NCBI GenBank assembly: GCA_943914435.1
Contig: CALUBY010000037.1
Span: forward strand, 1 to 7,608
DNA from: an uncultured bacterium
Lineage (GTDB): Bacteria; Patescibacteriota; Minisyncoccia; Phycocordibacterales; Phycocordibacteraceae
DNA length: 7,608 nt
Reading direction: 5' to 3'
In this document: positions 1-5,577 of the stretch, in pieces
Layout: every line of letters starts with the position of its first letter
How positions within the stretch are numbered: the first letter of the stretch is position 1
The notes under the pieces: generated by a model
Database searches by the model: none
Told to the model about the DNA's origin: nothing
Seen by the model: the letters and a program-made list of their open reading frames with translations, nothing else
Program-made: the position numbers and the translations under genes

Positions 1-9
1 GACATATCC

Positions 10-28
10 ATCGTACTAACGGTACGAT
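10..28. repeat. Short inverted repeat before the first gene
   Basis: ATCGTAC at 10-16 is the exact reverse complement of GTACGAT at 22-28, around a 5-nt spacer. It could be the remnant of a terminator for a gene left of the window or an operator for the gene at 60. There is no T-run after it and the stem is only 7 bp, so its role is open. Confidence 0.3.
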
Positions 29-59
29 CCTGGAATCACTATCACTGATCATTACACGT

Positions 60-1013
60 ATGCATACCATCACCATCGAACGCACGACGCCTGCCGTTAT
101 TATCGCTTTCGTCCTTCTTGCAGCGGGCATGTTTCTTACCCCGGTCTCTGCTCGTGCAGCAACCTGTGTGTTTAGTCCGACTAATCTTGAGATTGGGTCG
201 GTGAGCGAAGAAGTACGCTGTCTTCAGCAGTATCTTAACAATGCAGGATATACCGTAAGTACTACGGGTGTTGGCTCAAAGGGATCAGAGACAAATCAGT
301 ATCAGGCAAAAACAGCCGCCGCGGTTATGAAGTGGCAGGAGGCGAACGGGATACGCCCGGCCACGGGAACCTTTGGTCCTTTGTCTCGAGCCAAGTACAT
401 CGTGCTAACCTCTGCAGCTCCGACAACCCCTCTACCAACGCCTACGCCCACACCAACTCCAGTGCCTGTGCCAACACCAACCCCGGCACCTGTCGTGACA
501 GAGACTCCAGCAGAAAAGAATGCACGCAATGCCATACTCGATGCGCGTGATGATTACGAGGATGCGATGGATGACTATGAGGACGCAAAAGATGATGGTG
601 ACAGTCTCGGAAAATCGAAGACCTATCTTACCGAGGCTGAAGAGTCTCTTCTTGAGGCGCTCTACGCGTTTGTTGAAGAGGACTATGCAGACGCAGAGGA
701 CTTTGCGGACGACGCCCAGGCTGCTATTGAGGACGCGCTTGATGAGCTAGGAGGCGGTTCGAGCAGTAGTGATAAGGCCGATGCTAAAGAGGCCATTCAG
801 GATGCTGAGGACGCTATTGAGGACGCTGAAAATGAGATAGATGACTCAGACAGCTCAAGTTCAAAAATTCGAAAGGCAGAAGATCTTCTTGATGAAGCAA
901 AGGACCTGCTTGATGACGCTGAGGACGCGTACGACGATGGAGACTACGACGATGCAATGGATCTAGCAGATGAGGCGCAAGACCTCGCTGACGATGCTCG
1001 TGACGCGCTCTAG
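60..1013 (+). CDS. Secreted peptidoglycan-binding-like protein with acidic helical C-terminus
   Basis: This 317-residue protein is probably exported and held at or beyond the cell surface. Residues 1-33 look like a signal peptide: a short charged start, a hydrophobic stretch at about 11-29, and a likely signal peptidase I site after A33 (A-R-A). Residues 36-116 resemble a PG_binding_1 domain: the pattern EVRCLQQYLNNAGY, then AVMKWQEANGI, then GTFGPLSRAKY. C36 and C54 could form a disulfide. Residues 119-150 are a Thr/Pro-rich linker. Residues 152-317 are almost entirely Asp, Glu and Ala with helix-forming spacing, broken by Ser-rich turns at 231-237 and 262-268. The segments around 208-230 and 295-317 resemble each other (Y-x-D-A, then A-D-x-A-Q, then D-A), suggesting an internal duplication. 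No catalytic domain is visible, so it may bind wall or metal ions rather than cut. No Shine-Dalgarno sequence precedes the start, which was chosen because it gives a complete signal peptide. The specific function is unknown. Confidence 0.85.
   Translation: MHTITIERTTPAVIIAFVLLAAGMFLTPVSARAATCVFSPTNLEIGSVSEEVRCLQQYLNNAGYTVSTTGVGSKGSETNQYQAKTAAAVMKWQEANGIRPATGTFGPLSRAKYIVLTSAAPTTPLPTPTPTPTPVPVPTPTPAPVVTETPAEKNARNAILDARDDYEDAMDDYEDAKDDGDSLGKSKTYLTEAEESLLEALYAFVEEDYADAEDFADDAQAAIEDALDELGGGSSSSDKADAKEAIQDAEDAIEDAENEIDDSDSSSSKIRKAEDLLDEAKDLLDDAEDAYDDGDYDDAMDLADEAQDLADDARDAL
414..509 (+). repeat. Thr-Pro linker coding repeat
   Basis: This low-complexity stretch of near-repeated ACN/CCN codons encodes the Thr/Pro(/Val/Ala) linker, residues 119-150 of the secreted protein. 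Such linkers commonly separate a wall-binding domain from the rest of an exported protein. The repeat also creates a spurious Gly/Val-rich reading frame on the opposite strand. Confidence 0.75.
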
Positions 1014-1034
1014 AGCTTGTTCCACTGATAGATA

Positions 1035-1064
1035 GAAAGAACGCGGCTAGAGCCGCGTTCTTTC
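1035..1064 (+). terminator. Terminator-like hairpin after the secreted protein gene
   Basis: The 14-nt arms 1035-1048 and 1051-1064 are perfectly complementary around AG. The stem has a GC-rich core and ends in TTCTTTC, followed by TTGATTTT. It starts 21 nt after the stop codon at 1013. The 5' arm is A-rich and the 3' arm T-rich, so part of the U-tract lies inside the stem. This is the usual form of an intrinsic terminator that can act in either direction. Confidence 0.75.
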
Positions 1065-1073
1065 GTTGATTTT

Positions 1074-1102
1074 CATACAAGGAAGCGTAGGCTTCTTGTA
1101 TG
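1074..1102 (+). promoter_or_regulatory. Hairpin enclosing the rarA start codon
   Basis: The arms 1074-1086 and 1091-1102 form 12 base pairs with one bulged G (1082) around the loop GTAG. The rarA ATG (1100-1102) is the end of the 3' arm and pairs fully with CAT at 1074-1076. The only Shine-Dalgarno-like run, AAGGA (1079-1083), lies in the 5' arm and is about 16 nt from the ATG, farther than usual. If formed in the mRNA, this structure would hide the start codon and hold back translation. That effect is inferred from base pairing alone. Confidence 0.5.
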
Positions 1103-2263
1103 GAACCACTCGCAAACCGTATACGTCCTCAGACTCTTTCAGATGTTGTGGGTCAAGAGCATTTGCTCGGGGAAGGGAAACCGCTTCGTGTGGCGATAGA
1201 AAAGAAGCATCTCTTTTCTTTTATATTGTGGGGACCACCAGGTACCGGGAAGACGACTATAGCCCGGATTTATGCGCGTGCGCTCGATGCGGAGTTGCAT
1301 GAGCTATCCGCCGTATCAGCAGGGAAAGAGGATATACGGAAGATAGTAGGGAAACCGGAAGACCCAAAAGGACTCGGACTGCGTCCCAAGGTACTTTTTC
1401 TGGACGAGATACATCGCTTCAATAAAAGTCAGCAAGATTTTCTTCTTCCCTATGTTGAGAGCGGTGAACTGACCTTAATAGGCGCGACAACGGAAAACCC
1501 CTCGTTTGAAGTAATTCCGGCTCTGCTCTCCCGCTCGAGAGTCTTTGTGCTTGAACCTATTAGTGAGGAGGCACTTCGAGCCATTGTGCTTCGTGCGGGC
1601 GTAACCCTTGGGAAGGATGCCTTTGAGTGGATTATGGGGTATGCAAACGGTGACGCACGTCGGGCCCTTACGATGCTTGATGGTGTTATTGCGCTCTATG
1701 GAAAGAAAATAACGGTTGCAAATTTAACCAAGGCGCTTGAGGACCCGCGTCTTCGCTATGATAAGAAAGGCGAAGAACACTACGACGTAATTAGCGCCTT
1801 TATTAAAAGCATGCGAGCCAGCCAGCCTGACGCTGCTATGTATTACCTCGCTCGTATGGTTGAGGGTGGGGAAGATCCACTCTTCATCGCGCGAAGGATG
1901 GTTATATTTGCCTCAGAGGACGTTGGGCTCGCGCAGCCCACGGCACTGGTGGTTGCAAACGCAGTGTTCCGTGCCTGCGAAACAATCGGGTATCCTGAGT
2001 GCGCCATAAATCTTGCCCATGGTGTTGCGTACCTTGCTTCCTCAAAAAAGAGCCGAGCAGCATATGATGCGCTGCGGGCGGCCCAGCGGGATGTGCAATC
2101 GTTTGGGAATCTTTCGGTACCAAAGAAGATACGAAACGCACCCACGAAACTCATGAAGGAGCTTGAGTACGGTGCAGGATATGATTTATATGATACGGAA
2201 AGCTATCTTCCAGAAAAATTGAAGAAGAAACGGTATTTTAAAGAGATAAAAAAAGATACATAA
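1100..2263 (+). CDS. rarA: Replication-associated recombination protein A (RarA/MgsA), AAA+ ATPase
   Basis: RarA is a cytoplasmic AAA+ ATPase related to clamp-loader subunits and eukaryotic WRNIP1. It acts at stalled replication forks and on single-stranded DNA ends. The 387 residues show the full motif set: the family N-terminus MEPLANRIRP; Walker A GPPGTGKT at 45-52; Walker B VLFLDEIHRF at 98-107; sensor 1 LIGATTENPSF at 126-136; a likely arginine finger in LLSRSR around 145; and sensor 2 GDARRAL at 184-190. The C-terminal tetramerisation part includes ISAFIKSMRASQPDAAMYYL at 231-250 and MVIFASEDVGLA at 267-278. It is somewhat shorter than the E. coli protein (about 447 residues) but looks complete, ending in the usual YLP...L..KRY motif. 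It is the last + strand gene and converges with the HU gene. Its stop codon lies inside the shared terminator stem, and its start codon lies in a hairpin. No clear promoter is visible in the 35 nt between the preceding terminator and the ATG, so some read-through from the upstream gene is possible. Confidence 0.96.
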   Translation: MEPLANRIRPQTLSDVVGQEHLLGEGKPLRVAIEKKHLFSFILWGPPGTGKTTIARIYARALDAELHELSAVSAGKEDIRKIVGKPEDPKGLGLRPKVLFLDEIHRFNKSQQDFLLPYVESGELTLIGATTENPSFEVIPALLSRSRVFVLEPISEEALRAIVLRAGVTLGKDAFEWIMGYANGDARRALTMLDGVIALYGKKITVANLTKALEDPRLRYDKKGEEHYDVISAFIKSMRASQPDAAMYYLARMVEGGEDPLFIARRMVIFASEDVGLAQPTALVVANAVFRACETIGYPECAINLAHGVAYLASSKKSRAAYDALRAAQRDVQSFGNLSVPKKIRNAPTKLMKELEYGAGYDLYDTESYLPEKLKKKRYFKEIKKDT

Positions 2264-2295
2264 GAAAAACCCCGCAGATGCGGGGTTTTTCTTAT
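2260..2295. terminator. Shared bidirectional terminator between rarA and the HU gene
   Basis: The arms 2260-2275 and 2280-2295 pair perfectly over 16 bp around AGAT, with a CCCCGC/GCGGGG core. On both strands the 3' side reads GCGGGGTTTTTCTTAT, a classic intrinsic terminator in either direction. The rarA stop codon TAA (2261-2263) forms part of the left arm, and the HU stop codon lies 15 nt beyond the right arm. One hairpin therefore serves both convergent genes. Confidence 0.9.
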
Positions 2296-2310
2296 CTGCA
2301 CTTCGGTTGG

Positions 2311-2583
2311 TTACTTAACGGCGTCCTTGAGTGCCTTTGCTGCACGGAACTTTGGTGTGCGTGTTGCGGCAATCTTAATGGTCTCTCCCGTTCGCGGATT
2401 GCGTCCGGTGCGAGCAGGGCGAGCCTTCGCGCTAAAGATACCGAGTCCTGCGATTGAAACTTCGTCACCTCCCTTGAGGCCGTCAGTGATGCTTCCAATA
2501 ACGGTCTCGACTGCGCGCTCTGCGTCAGCCTTCGTACCGCCGAGCACTTCCTGCACCTTTGCTGCGATGTCTGCTTTGTTCAT
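2311..2583 (-). CDS. hup: HU-family nucleoid DNA-binding protein
   Basis: This 90-residue protein has the standard length and architecture of HU/IHF histone-like proteins, which dimerise and bend DNA in the nucleoid. The N-terminal helices (MNKADIAAKV and following) form the dimer body. The central GLGIFSAKARPARTGRNPRTGE holds the signature, and the intercalating proline is P63 in the R-N-P of the beta arm. The C-terminus PKFRAAKALKDAVK matches the family's P-x-F-x-x-x-K-x-L-K-D-x-V ending. It looks like a homodimeric HU rather than an IHF subunit, but sequence alone does not settle this. The gene has its own candidate promoter at 2649-2676, a leader of about 59 nt with alternative hairpins, and the terminator shared with rarA. 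No Shine-Dalgarno sequence is visible before the ATG. Confidence 0.96.
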   Translation of the reverse strand: MNKADIAAKVQEVLGGTKADAERAVETVIGSITDGLKGGDEVSIAGLGIFSAKARPARTGRNPRTGETIKIAATRTPKFRAAKALKDAVK

Positions 2584-2606
2584 GGTCGTAAATAGGGTTA
2601 TTCCCG

Positions 2607-2640
2607 TGTAGGGCTTTTATTCAAGCCCTACATGAGGGCT
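2607..2640 (-). promoter_or_regulatory. Two mutually exclusive hairpins in the HU mRNA leader
   Basis: In the - strand transcript, the segment 2624-2629 can pair in two ways. Pairing with 2635-2640 gives a 6-bp stem (AGCCCT/AGGGCT, 5-nt loop). As part of 2623-2632, pairing with 2607-2616 gives a 10-bp perfect stem with a 6-nt loop. The two structures cannot coexist. The larger one ends 23 nt before the ATG and has no T-run after it, so it is not an obvious attenuator. A role in controlling translation or mRNA stability is inferred. Confidence 0.4.
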
Positions 2641-2686
2641 ACGGGCAAAGTATAGGAAATGAGCCGTGTAATGCAATAGGGCTTGA
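2621..2686. repeat. 10-bp inverted repeat flanking the HU promoter
   Basis: TCAAGCCCTA at 2621-2630 is the exact reverse complement of TAGGGCTTGA at 2677-2686. The two arms lie 56 bp apart on either side of the HU promoter (2649-2676). A third, partial copy (TAGGGCTT) lies at 2609-2616. The outer arm adjoins an A-run (2686-2691). The layout fits two operator half-sites, but chance or leader-structure explanations remain. Confidence 0.4.
2649..2676 (-). promoter_or_regulatory. Candidate sigma-70-type promoter of the HU gene
   Basis: Read on the - strand, TTGCAT (2676-2671) is followed by a 16-nt spacer and TATACT (2654-2649). The -10 is a 5/6 match to TATAAT; the -35 begins with the conserved TTG. 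The predicted start of transcription is near 2642, giving a leader of about 59 nt. The same -10 hexamer occurs before rny and the small membrane protein gene. Confidence 0.65.
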
Positions 2687-2703
2687 AAAAACTCGGGGAT
2701 AAG

Positions 2704-2741
2704 GTGAAATCCGTCGTTTCGAGCGAAACGACGGATTTCAC
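2704..2741 (-). terminator. Long hairpin downstream of rny
   Basis: The arms 2704-2721 and 2724-2741 are perfectly complementary over 18 bp, the longest stem in the window, with only AG between them. It begins 19 nt after the rny stop codon. The 3' side ends GGATTTCAC and lacks an immediate T-run; a TTTTTT appears only about 12 nt later (2691-2686). It may be an imperfect terminator or mainly a 3'-end stabilising structure. Its position matches the other gene-end hairpins here. Confidence 0.6.
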
Positions 2742-2760
2742 GGTGTCGACCAAGAATTAC

Positions 2761-4290
2761 TTATCGTGCAAATTCCACAACGCGATTTTCTCGGATGACA
2801 TTTACTTTAATTTCTCCCGGATACTTAAGTTCTTTTTGAACTCGTTCTGCAATGTCGCGAGCCATCTTATGCATAGCGAGATCTGAAACCTTTCCTGGGT
2901 TCACGAATATACGTATTTCGCGGCCAGCACTTATGGCATATACTTTCTCTACGCCCTCATATCCACGCGCTATGCGCTCAAGGTCGGTAAGACGGTCGAG
3001 ATAGCGCTCTACCGTGTCTCTACGGGCACCAGGGCGGCCTGCAGAGAGGCTGTCCGCAGCCTGCACAATCATGGATTCCGGTGTTTCATACGGATATTCC
3101 TCATGATGAGACTGCATTGCCTGAATCACGGCTTTAGACACGCCGAACTTCTCAAGAATGCGACGACCAATTTCTACATGGGTACCTTCAACCTCGTGGT
3201 CGACGGCCTTTCCGATATCATGAAGTAGGGCACCTGCCTTGGCGGTCTCAACATCCGCCCCAAGCTCGGCAGCAAGCATTCCTGCAATGTGTGCCATCTC
3301 AATGGAGTGCTGGAGCACGTTCTGGCCATAGCTTGTGCGGAAGTGGAGACGTCCGAGAAGAGCAATGAGTCTTTGATCGAGACCAATAATGCCAACCTCA
3401 TACGCTGCTTCTTCACCTTTTTGAGTTATCGCTTTCGCAACCTCGTTTTTGGCTTTCTCTACGGCCTCTTCAATTTTCGTGGGCTGTATACGACCATCCT
3501 CAATAAGCATTTCAAGAGCCAGCTTCGCAATGTGGCGGCGAAGAGGGTCAAATGACGAAAGAGTAATCTTGTCTGGTGCGTCATCAATAATTACATCAAC
3601 GCCCGTGGCGCGTTCAAATGCTTTTATATTGCGTCCCTCCTTGCCAATTATTTTCCCCTTCACTTCTTCTGAAGGAATGGTCACCGAAAGGGTCATCACC
3701 TCACTGTTCACGTTTGCCGCCATGCGATGAATGATTGCAAGGAGAATAGAGCGACTCTTTGCTTCAAGCTGCTCGCGTCCATTGGCTGCAAGTTTCTGAA
3801 GACGTGCAAGAACGCTTTCTTCATGACTATCTTCAAGGTCCTTAAGAAGAGCCGTCTTTGCATCCTTTTCAGACAACCGACCAATGCGCACTAGTTCTTG
3901 TCGGCGTTCATCGCGAAGCTTCTCAGCTTCTCGCTTAAGGTTGGCAACTTCATTCTCACGATTTTTTAAATCTTCAGCGTCTGCAGCAAGAGTTCGCTCG
4001 CGCTCGTCCAGAAATTCTTCACGTTTCCCAACGCGCTCTGCCAGGGCGGCGACTTTCTCCTCGCGCTCTCTTACGGGACGTAGTCGCTCTTCTTCCTCAC
4101 GCTTTGCGCGATCTTCTGCTTCTTCGAGTATACGGTTAGCGCGTTCTTTAGCCTCCAGCATTTTTTGCTTCACCTCAAGCTCCAAAGAGCCCCGCTGGCC
4201 AAGCGCTATGAGAAGACGAAGCACATACCCCAACACAATACCTGCGAGGCCGGAGAGGGCCAGGAGGCTCAGTATAATTTTTATAGACAT
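2761..4290 (-). CDS. rny: Ribonuclease Y
   Basis: RNase Y is a membrane-anchored endoribonuclease that starts bulk mRNA decay in many bacteria lacking RNase E. Numbered from the ATG at 4290 (509 residues, near the usual 510-520), it has a transmembrane helix at about 4-30, a long charged coiled coil at about 35-165, and a KH RNA-binding domain with GKIIGKEGRNI at 212-222. The HD phosphodiesterase domain has H328, the HD pair H357-D358 in LLHDIGKA, HHEE at 395-398, and the family signature AADSLSAGRPGARRDTVERY at 411-430. All key metal-binding residues are present. The start is uncertain: an in-frame TTG at 4302 would add four residues (L-I-P-C) and has AGG five nt upstream, whereas the ATG has no Shine-Dalgarno but gives the typical N-terminus. 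A candidate promoter lies just upstream (4324-4352) and a long hairpin follows the stop. Confidence 0.96.
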   Translation of the reverse strand: MSIKIILSLLALSGLAGIVLGYVLRLLIALGQRGSLELEVKQKMLEAKERANRILEEAEDRAKREEEERLRPVREREEKVAALAERVGKREEFLDERERTLAADAEDLKNRENEVANLKREAEKLRDERRQELVRIGRLSEKDAKTALLKDLEDSHEESVLARLQKLAANGREQLEAKSRSILLAIIHRMAANVNSEVMTLSVTIPSEEVKGKIIGKEGRNIKAFERATGVDVIIDDAPDKITLSSFDPLRRHIAKLALEMLIEDGRIQPTKIEEAVEKAKNEVAKAITQKGEEAAYEVGIIGLDQRLIALLGRLHFRTSYGQNVLQHSIEMAHIAGMLAAELGADVETAKAGALLHDIGKAVDHEVEGTHVEIGRRILEKFGVSKAVIQAMQSHHEEYPYETPESMIVQAADSLSAGRPGARRDTVERYLDRLTDLERIARGYEGVEKVYAISAGREIRIFVNPGKVSDLAMHKMARDIAERVQKELKYPGEIKVNVIRENRVVEFAR

Positions 4291-4323
4291 ACAGGGAATC
4301 AAGCCGACCTGCGTACAGGAAGG

Positions 4324-4352
4324 AGTATAGGCGAGTTAGGTTCGGGAATGCA
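4324..4352 (-). promoter_or_regulatory. Candidate promoter of rny
   Basis: On the - strand TATACT (4329-4324) lies 17 nt after a weak -35 (TGCATT, 4352-4347). Transcription would begin near 4317, about 27 nt before the ATG at 4290. The -10 is identical to those before the HU and small membrane protein genes. A second AT-rich candidate, TTGCAA then TATTTT at 4425-4398, adjoins the clpP terminator and looks weaker. Confidence 0.5.
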
Positions 4353-4425
4353 GTAATGCGCTCGTTTCAGTAAATCAGAATTCCCCAGAACCCTTATAAA
4401 ATAACACTTTTATGCCATTTTGCAA

Positions 4426-4461
4426 ATAGAAACTGCCTCGCTTTTGCGAGGCAGTTTCTAT
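4426..4461 (-). terminator. Terminator hairpin after clpP
   Basis: The arms 4426-4441 and 4446-4461 pair perfectly over 16 bp around a 4-nt loop, with a GC-rich core (GCCTCGC/GCGAGGC). Read on the - strand the stem ends in CAGTTTCTATTTG. It starts 12 nt after the clpP stop codon, so it most likely ends clpP transcription and separates it from the rny promoter. Confidence 0.85.
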
Positions 4462-4473
4462 GTGATTTCTAGA

Positions 4474-5079
4474 TTACTTCGACTTGTACACGTGGTCTAC
4501 AAGACCGTACTTCTTAGCATCTTCTGCCATCATGAAGTAGTCGCGCTCAACGTCTTTCTCAATTTTTGAAAGCTCCTGACCAGTTGTTTTTGCAAGAATC
4601 TTATTGAGTCTGTCACGTGTTGCGAGGATGTGGCGTGCTGTAATCTCAATATCCGTAGCCTGACCCTGCGCGCCACCCCATGGCTGGTGAATCATTACCT
4701 CAGCATTTGGAAGAGCGTGGCGCTTGCCTTTAGCGCCTGCTGCAAGAATTACAGCGGCTGCTGATGCGGCCATGCCCACACAGACGGTAGAAACGTCTGG
4801 TTTTACATGATTCATGGTGTCGAGAATGGCAAGGCCGGCGGTCACCGAGCCACCCGGGCTGTTTACGTAGAGCGAAATGTCTTTCTTTGGGTCTTCCGAC
4901 TCAAGAAAGAGGAGCTGAGCGATGATGAGATTTGCCATGTCATCGTCAATGCCGCCACCAAGAAATACGATGCGGTCCTTAAGGAGACGTGAGTATATGT
5001 CATACCCGCGCTCGCCGAACTGCGTTTTCTCTACGACCATTGGTACGAGCATTGCACGAGGATTGGTTTTATATTCCAT
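4474..5079 (-). CDS. clpP: ATP-dependent Clp protease proteolytic subunit
   Basis: ClpP is the serine protease that forms a two-ring, 14-subunit barrel. It degrades proteins fed in by Clp ATPases such as ClpX or ClpC. The 201 residues match the family length. The catalytic triad is visible as S106 in VGMAASAAAV, H131 in MIHQPWGG, and D180 in ERDYFMMAEDAKKYGLVD. The conserved strand motif YVNSPGGSVTAGLAI is at 71-85 and DRIVFLGGGID at 35-45. The stretch before MLVPMVVEKT (residues 1-9) may be a short propeptide or a natural N-terminus. Met10 is an alternative start, but the Shine-Dalgarno AAAGGA just upstream supports the first ATG. No Clp ATPase gene lies in the window. Hairpins flank the gene on both sides, so it appears to be its own transcription unit, although no strong promoter is evident. 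Confidence 0.97.
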   Translation of the reverse strand: MEYKTNPRAMLVPMVVEKTQFGERGYDIYSRLLKDRIVFLGGGIDDDMANLIIAQLLFLESEDPKKDISLYVNSPGGSVTAGLAILDTMNHVKPDVSTVCVGMAASAAAVILAAGAKGKRHALPNAEVMIHQPWGGAQGQATDIEITARHILATRDRLNKILAKTTGQELSKIEKDVERDYFMMAEDAKKYGLVDHVYKSK

Positions 5080-5087
5080 AGTCCTTT
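5080..5087 (-). promoter_or_regulatory. Ribosome binding site of clpP
   Basis: On the - strand the bases before the ATG read AAAGGACT. The AGGA core is separated from the start codon by only two bases, closer than usual. nusA has almost the same arrangement. It supports the start at 5079 over the internal Met10. Confidence 0.55.
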
Positions 5088-5108
5088 CATGATACCAAAA
5101 GCAGACCG

Positions 5109-5148
5109 ATAAGAGAAAACGCCTCGTGAGGGAGGCGTTTTCTCTTAT
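5109..5148 (-). terminator. Terminator hairpin after the small membrane protein gene
   Basis: The arms 5109-5125 and 5132-5148 pair perfectly over 17 bp with a 6-nt loop. On the - strand the 3' side reads GAGGCGTTTTCTCTTAT, GC-rich then T-rich. It starts 11 nt after the stop codon of the small gene and about 30 nt before the clpP start, so a clpP promoter would have to overlap or follow it closely. Confidence 0.85.
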
Positions 5149-5159
5149 GACGTTACTCT

Positions 5160-5453
5160 TTAGATTGGCTCGGGAACGGTTCCTTCCACTTCTACTGAGG
5201 CAGAGCCTTCCATAGAAGGTTCCGTCTCGCTCGGCATCATCTCGCCGCGCACCCCATACTCAGGCATAGTGCCGTCGGTTGTTTCTTTGATGCGCTCACC
5301 CCAAACGTAGAAGGCACCTAGGATGAGAATCGCGACAATAAGAATAATGCCAAGAATCGATCCATAGGCGGGTCCCTTACGTACCTCAACAGGAGCGGGT
5401 GCGGGTGGTGGGGTATTTTCTGTATCAGCGACAGGGTTTGGTGCTTGGTCCAT
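5160..5453 (-). CDS. Small single-pass membrane protein of unknown function
   Basis: I do not recognise a named family for this 97-residue protein. It has a Pro/Ala-rich N-terminus (1-25), a short basic stretch (RKG, 25-27), one strong transmembrane helix at about 31-51 (IL-rich, ending FYVWGER), and an acidic Met/Glu/Ser-rich tail of about 45 residues. With the basic residues on the N-terminal side, the tail is probably outside the membrane. Small one-helix proteins of this style are common in Patescibacteria. The reading frame is open to 5558, but those extra 35 codons run through the upstream ppa terminator and the candidate promoter. I therefore chose the ATG at 5453, just behind a TATACT -10 element. 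It has no Shine-Dalgarno sequence. Confidence 0.75.
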   Translation of the reverse strand: MDQAPNPVADTENTPPPAPAPVEVRKGPAYGSILGIILIVAILILGAFYVWGERIKETTDGTMPEYGVRGEMMPSETEPSMEGSASVEVEGTVPEPI

Positions 5454-5478
5454 AGGTACGTTGTTAGGTATATCTCTA

Positions 5479-5507
5479 AGTATAGAGGACTCTGGGTTAT
5501 GTAGAAA
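5479..5507 (-). promoter_or_regulatory. Candidate promoter of the small membrane protein gene
   Basis: On the - strand TATACT (5484-5479) follows TTTCTA (5507-5502) at a 17-nt spacing. Transcription would start near 5472 and give a leader of only about 19 nt. The -10 sits in a small palindrome (CTCTA/TAGAG, 5474-5487). It lies just downstream of the ppa terminator, as expected for an independent unit. Confidence 0.5.
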
Positions 5508-5520
5508 CGCTCGTGGGGAT

Positions 5521-5558
5521 ATGAGAAAAGTCGTCCCACAAGGGACGACTTTTCTCAT
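5521..5558 (-). terminator. Terminator hairpin after ppa
   Basis: The arms 5521-5537 and 5542-5558 pair perfectly over 17 bp around a 4-nt loop. On the - strand the 3' side reads GGGACGACTTTTCTCAT. It begins 19 nt after the ppa stop codon and ends the likely nusA-ppa transcript. Confidence 0.88.
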
Positions 5559-5577
5559 TACAGAACCTCGCTCTATG

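Noticed and set aside
302..535. Gly/Val-rich open frame on the - strand
   Set aside because: It is the complement of the Thr/Pro linker repeat of the secreted protein; its composition is an artefact of the repeated codons.
2327..2611. 94-codon + strand frame opposite the HU gene
   Set aside because: It is a shadow of the highly conserved HU coding sequence, without its own ribosome binding site.
3884..4330. Ser/Arg-rich 148-codon open frame on the + strand
   Set aside because: It is the antisense of the RNase Y coiled coil: Glu/Lys/Arg-rich codons read backwards as Ser/Arg. RNase Y is unambiguous.
4325..4473. Possible small RNA or missed gene between rny and clpP
   Set aside because: Apart from promoter-like sequences and the clpP terminator I see no open frame with a credible start, and no structured RNA beyond that hairpin.
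5454..5558. N-terminal extension of the small membrane protein (start at 5558)
   Set aside because: The extra 35 codons run through the ppa terminator stem and the candidate promoter, and do not resemble a conserved N-terminus.
1035..5558. The repeated hairpins as a mobile palindromic element family or CRISPR-like array
   Set aside because: Their stem sequences differ from each other, they are spaced by whole genes, and each sits at a gene end, which fits terminators better.
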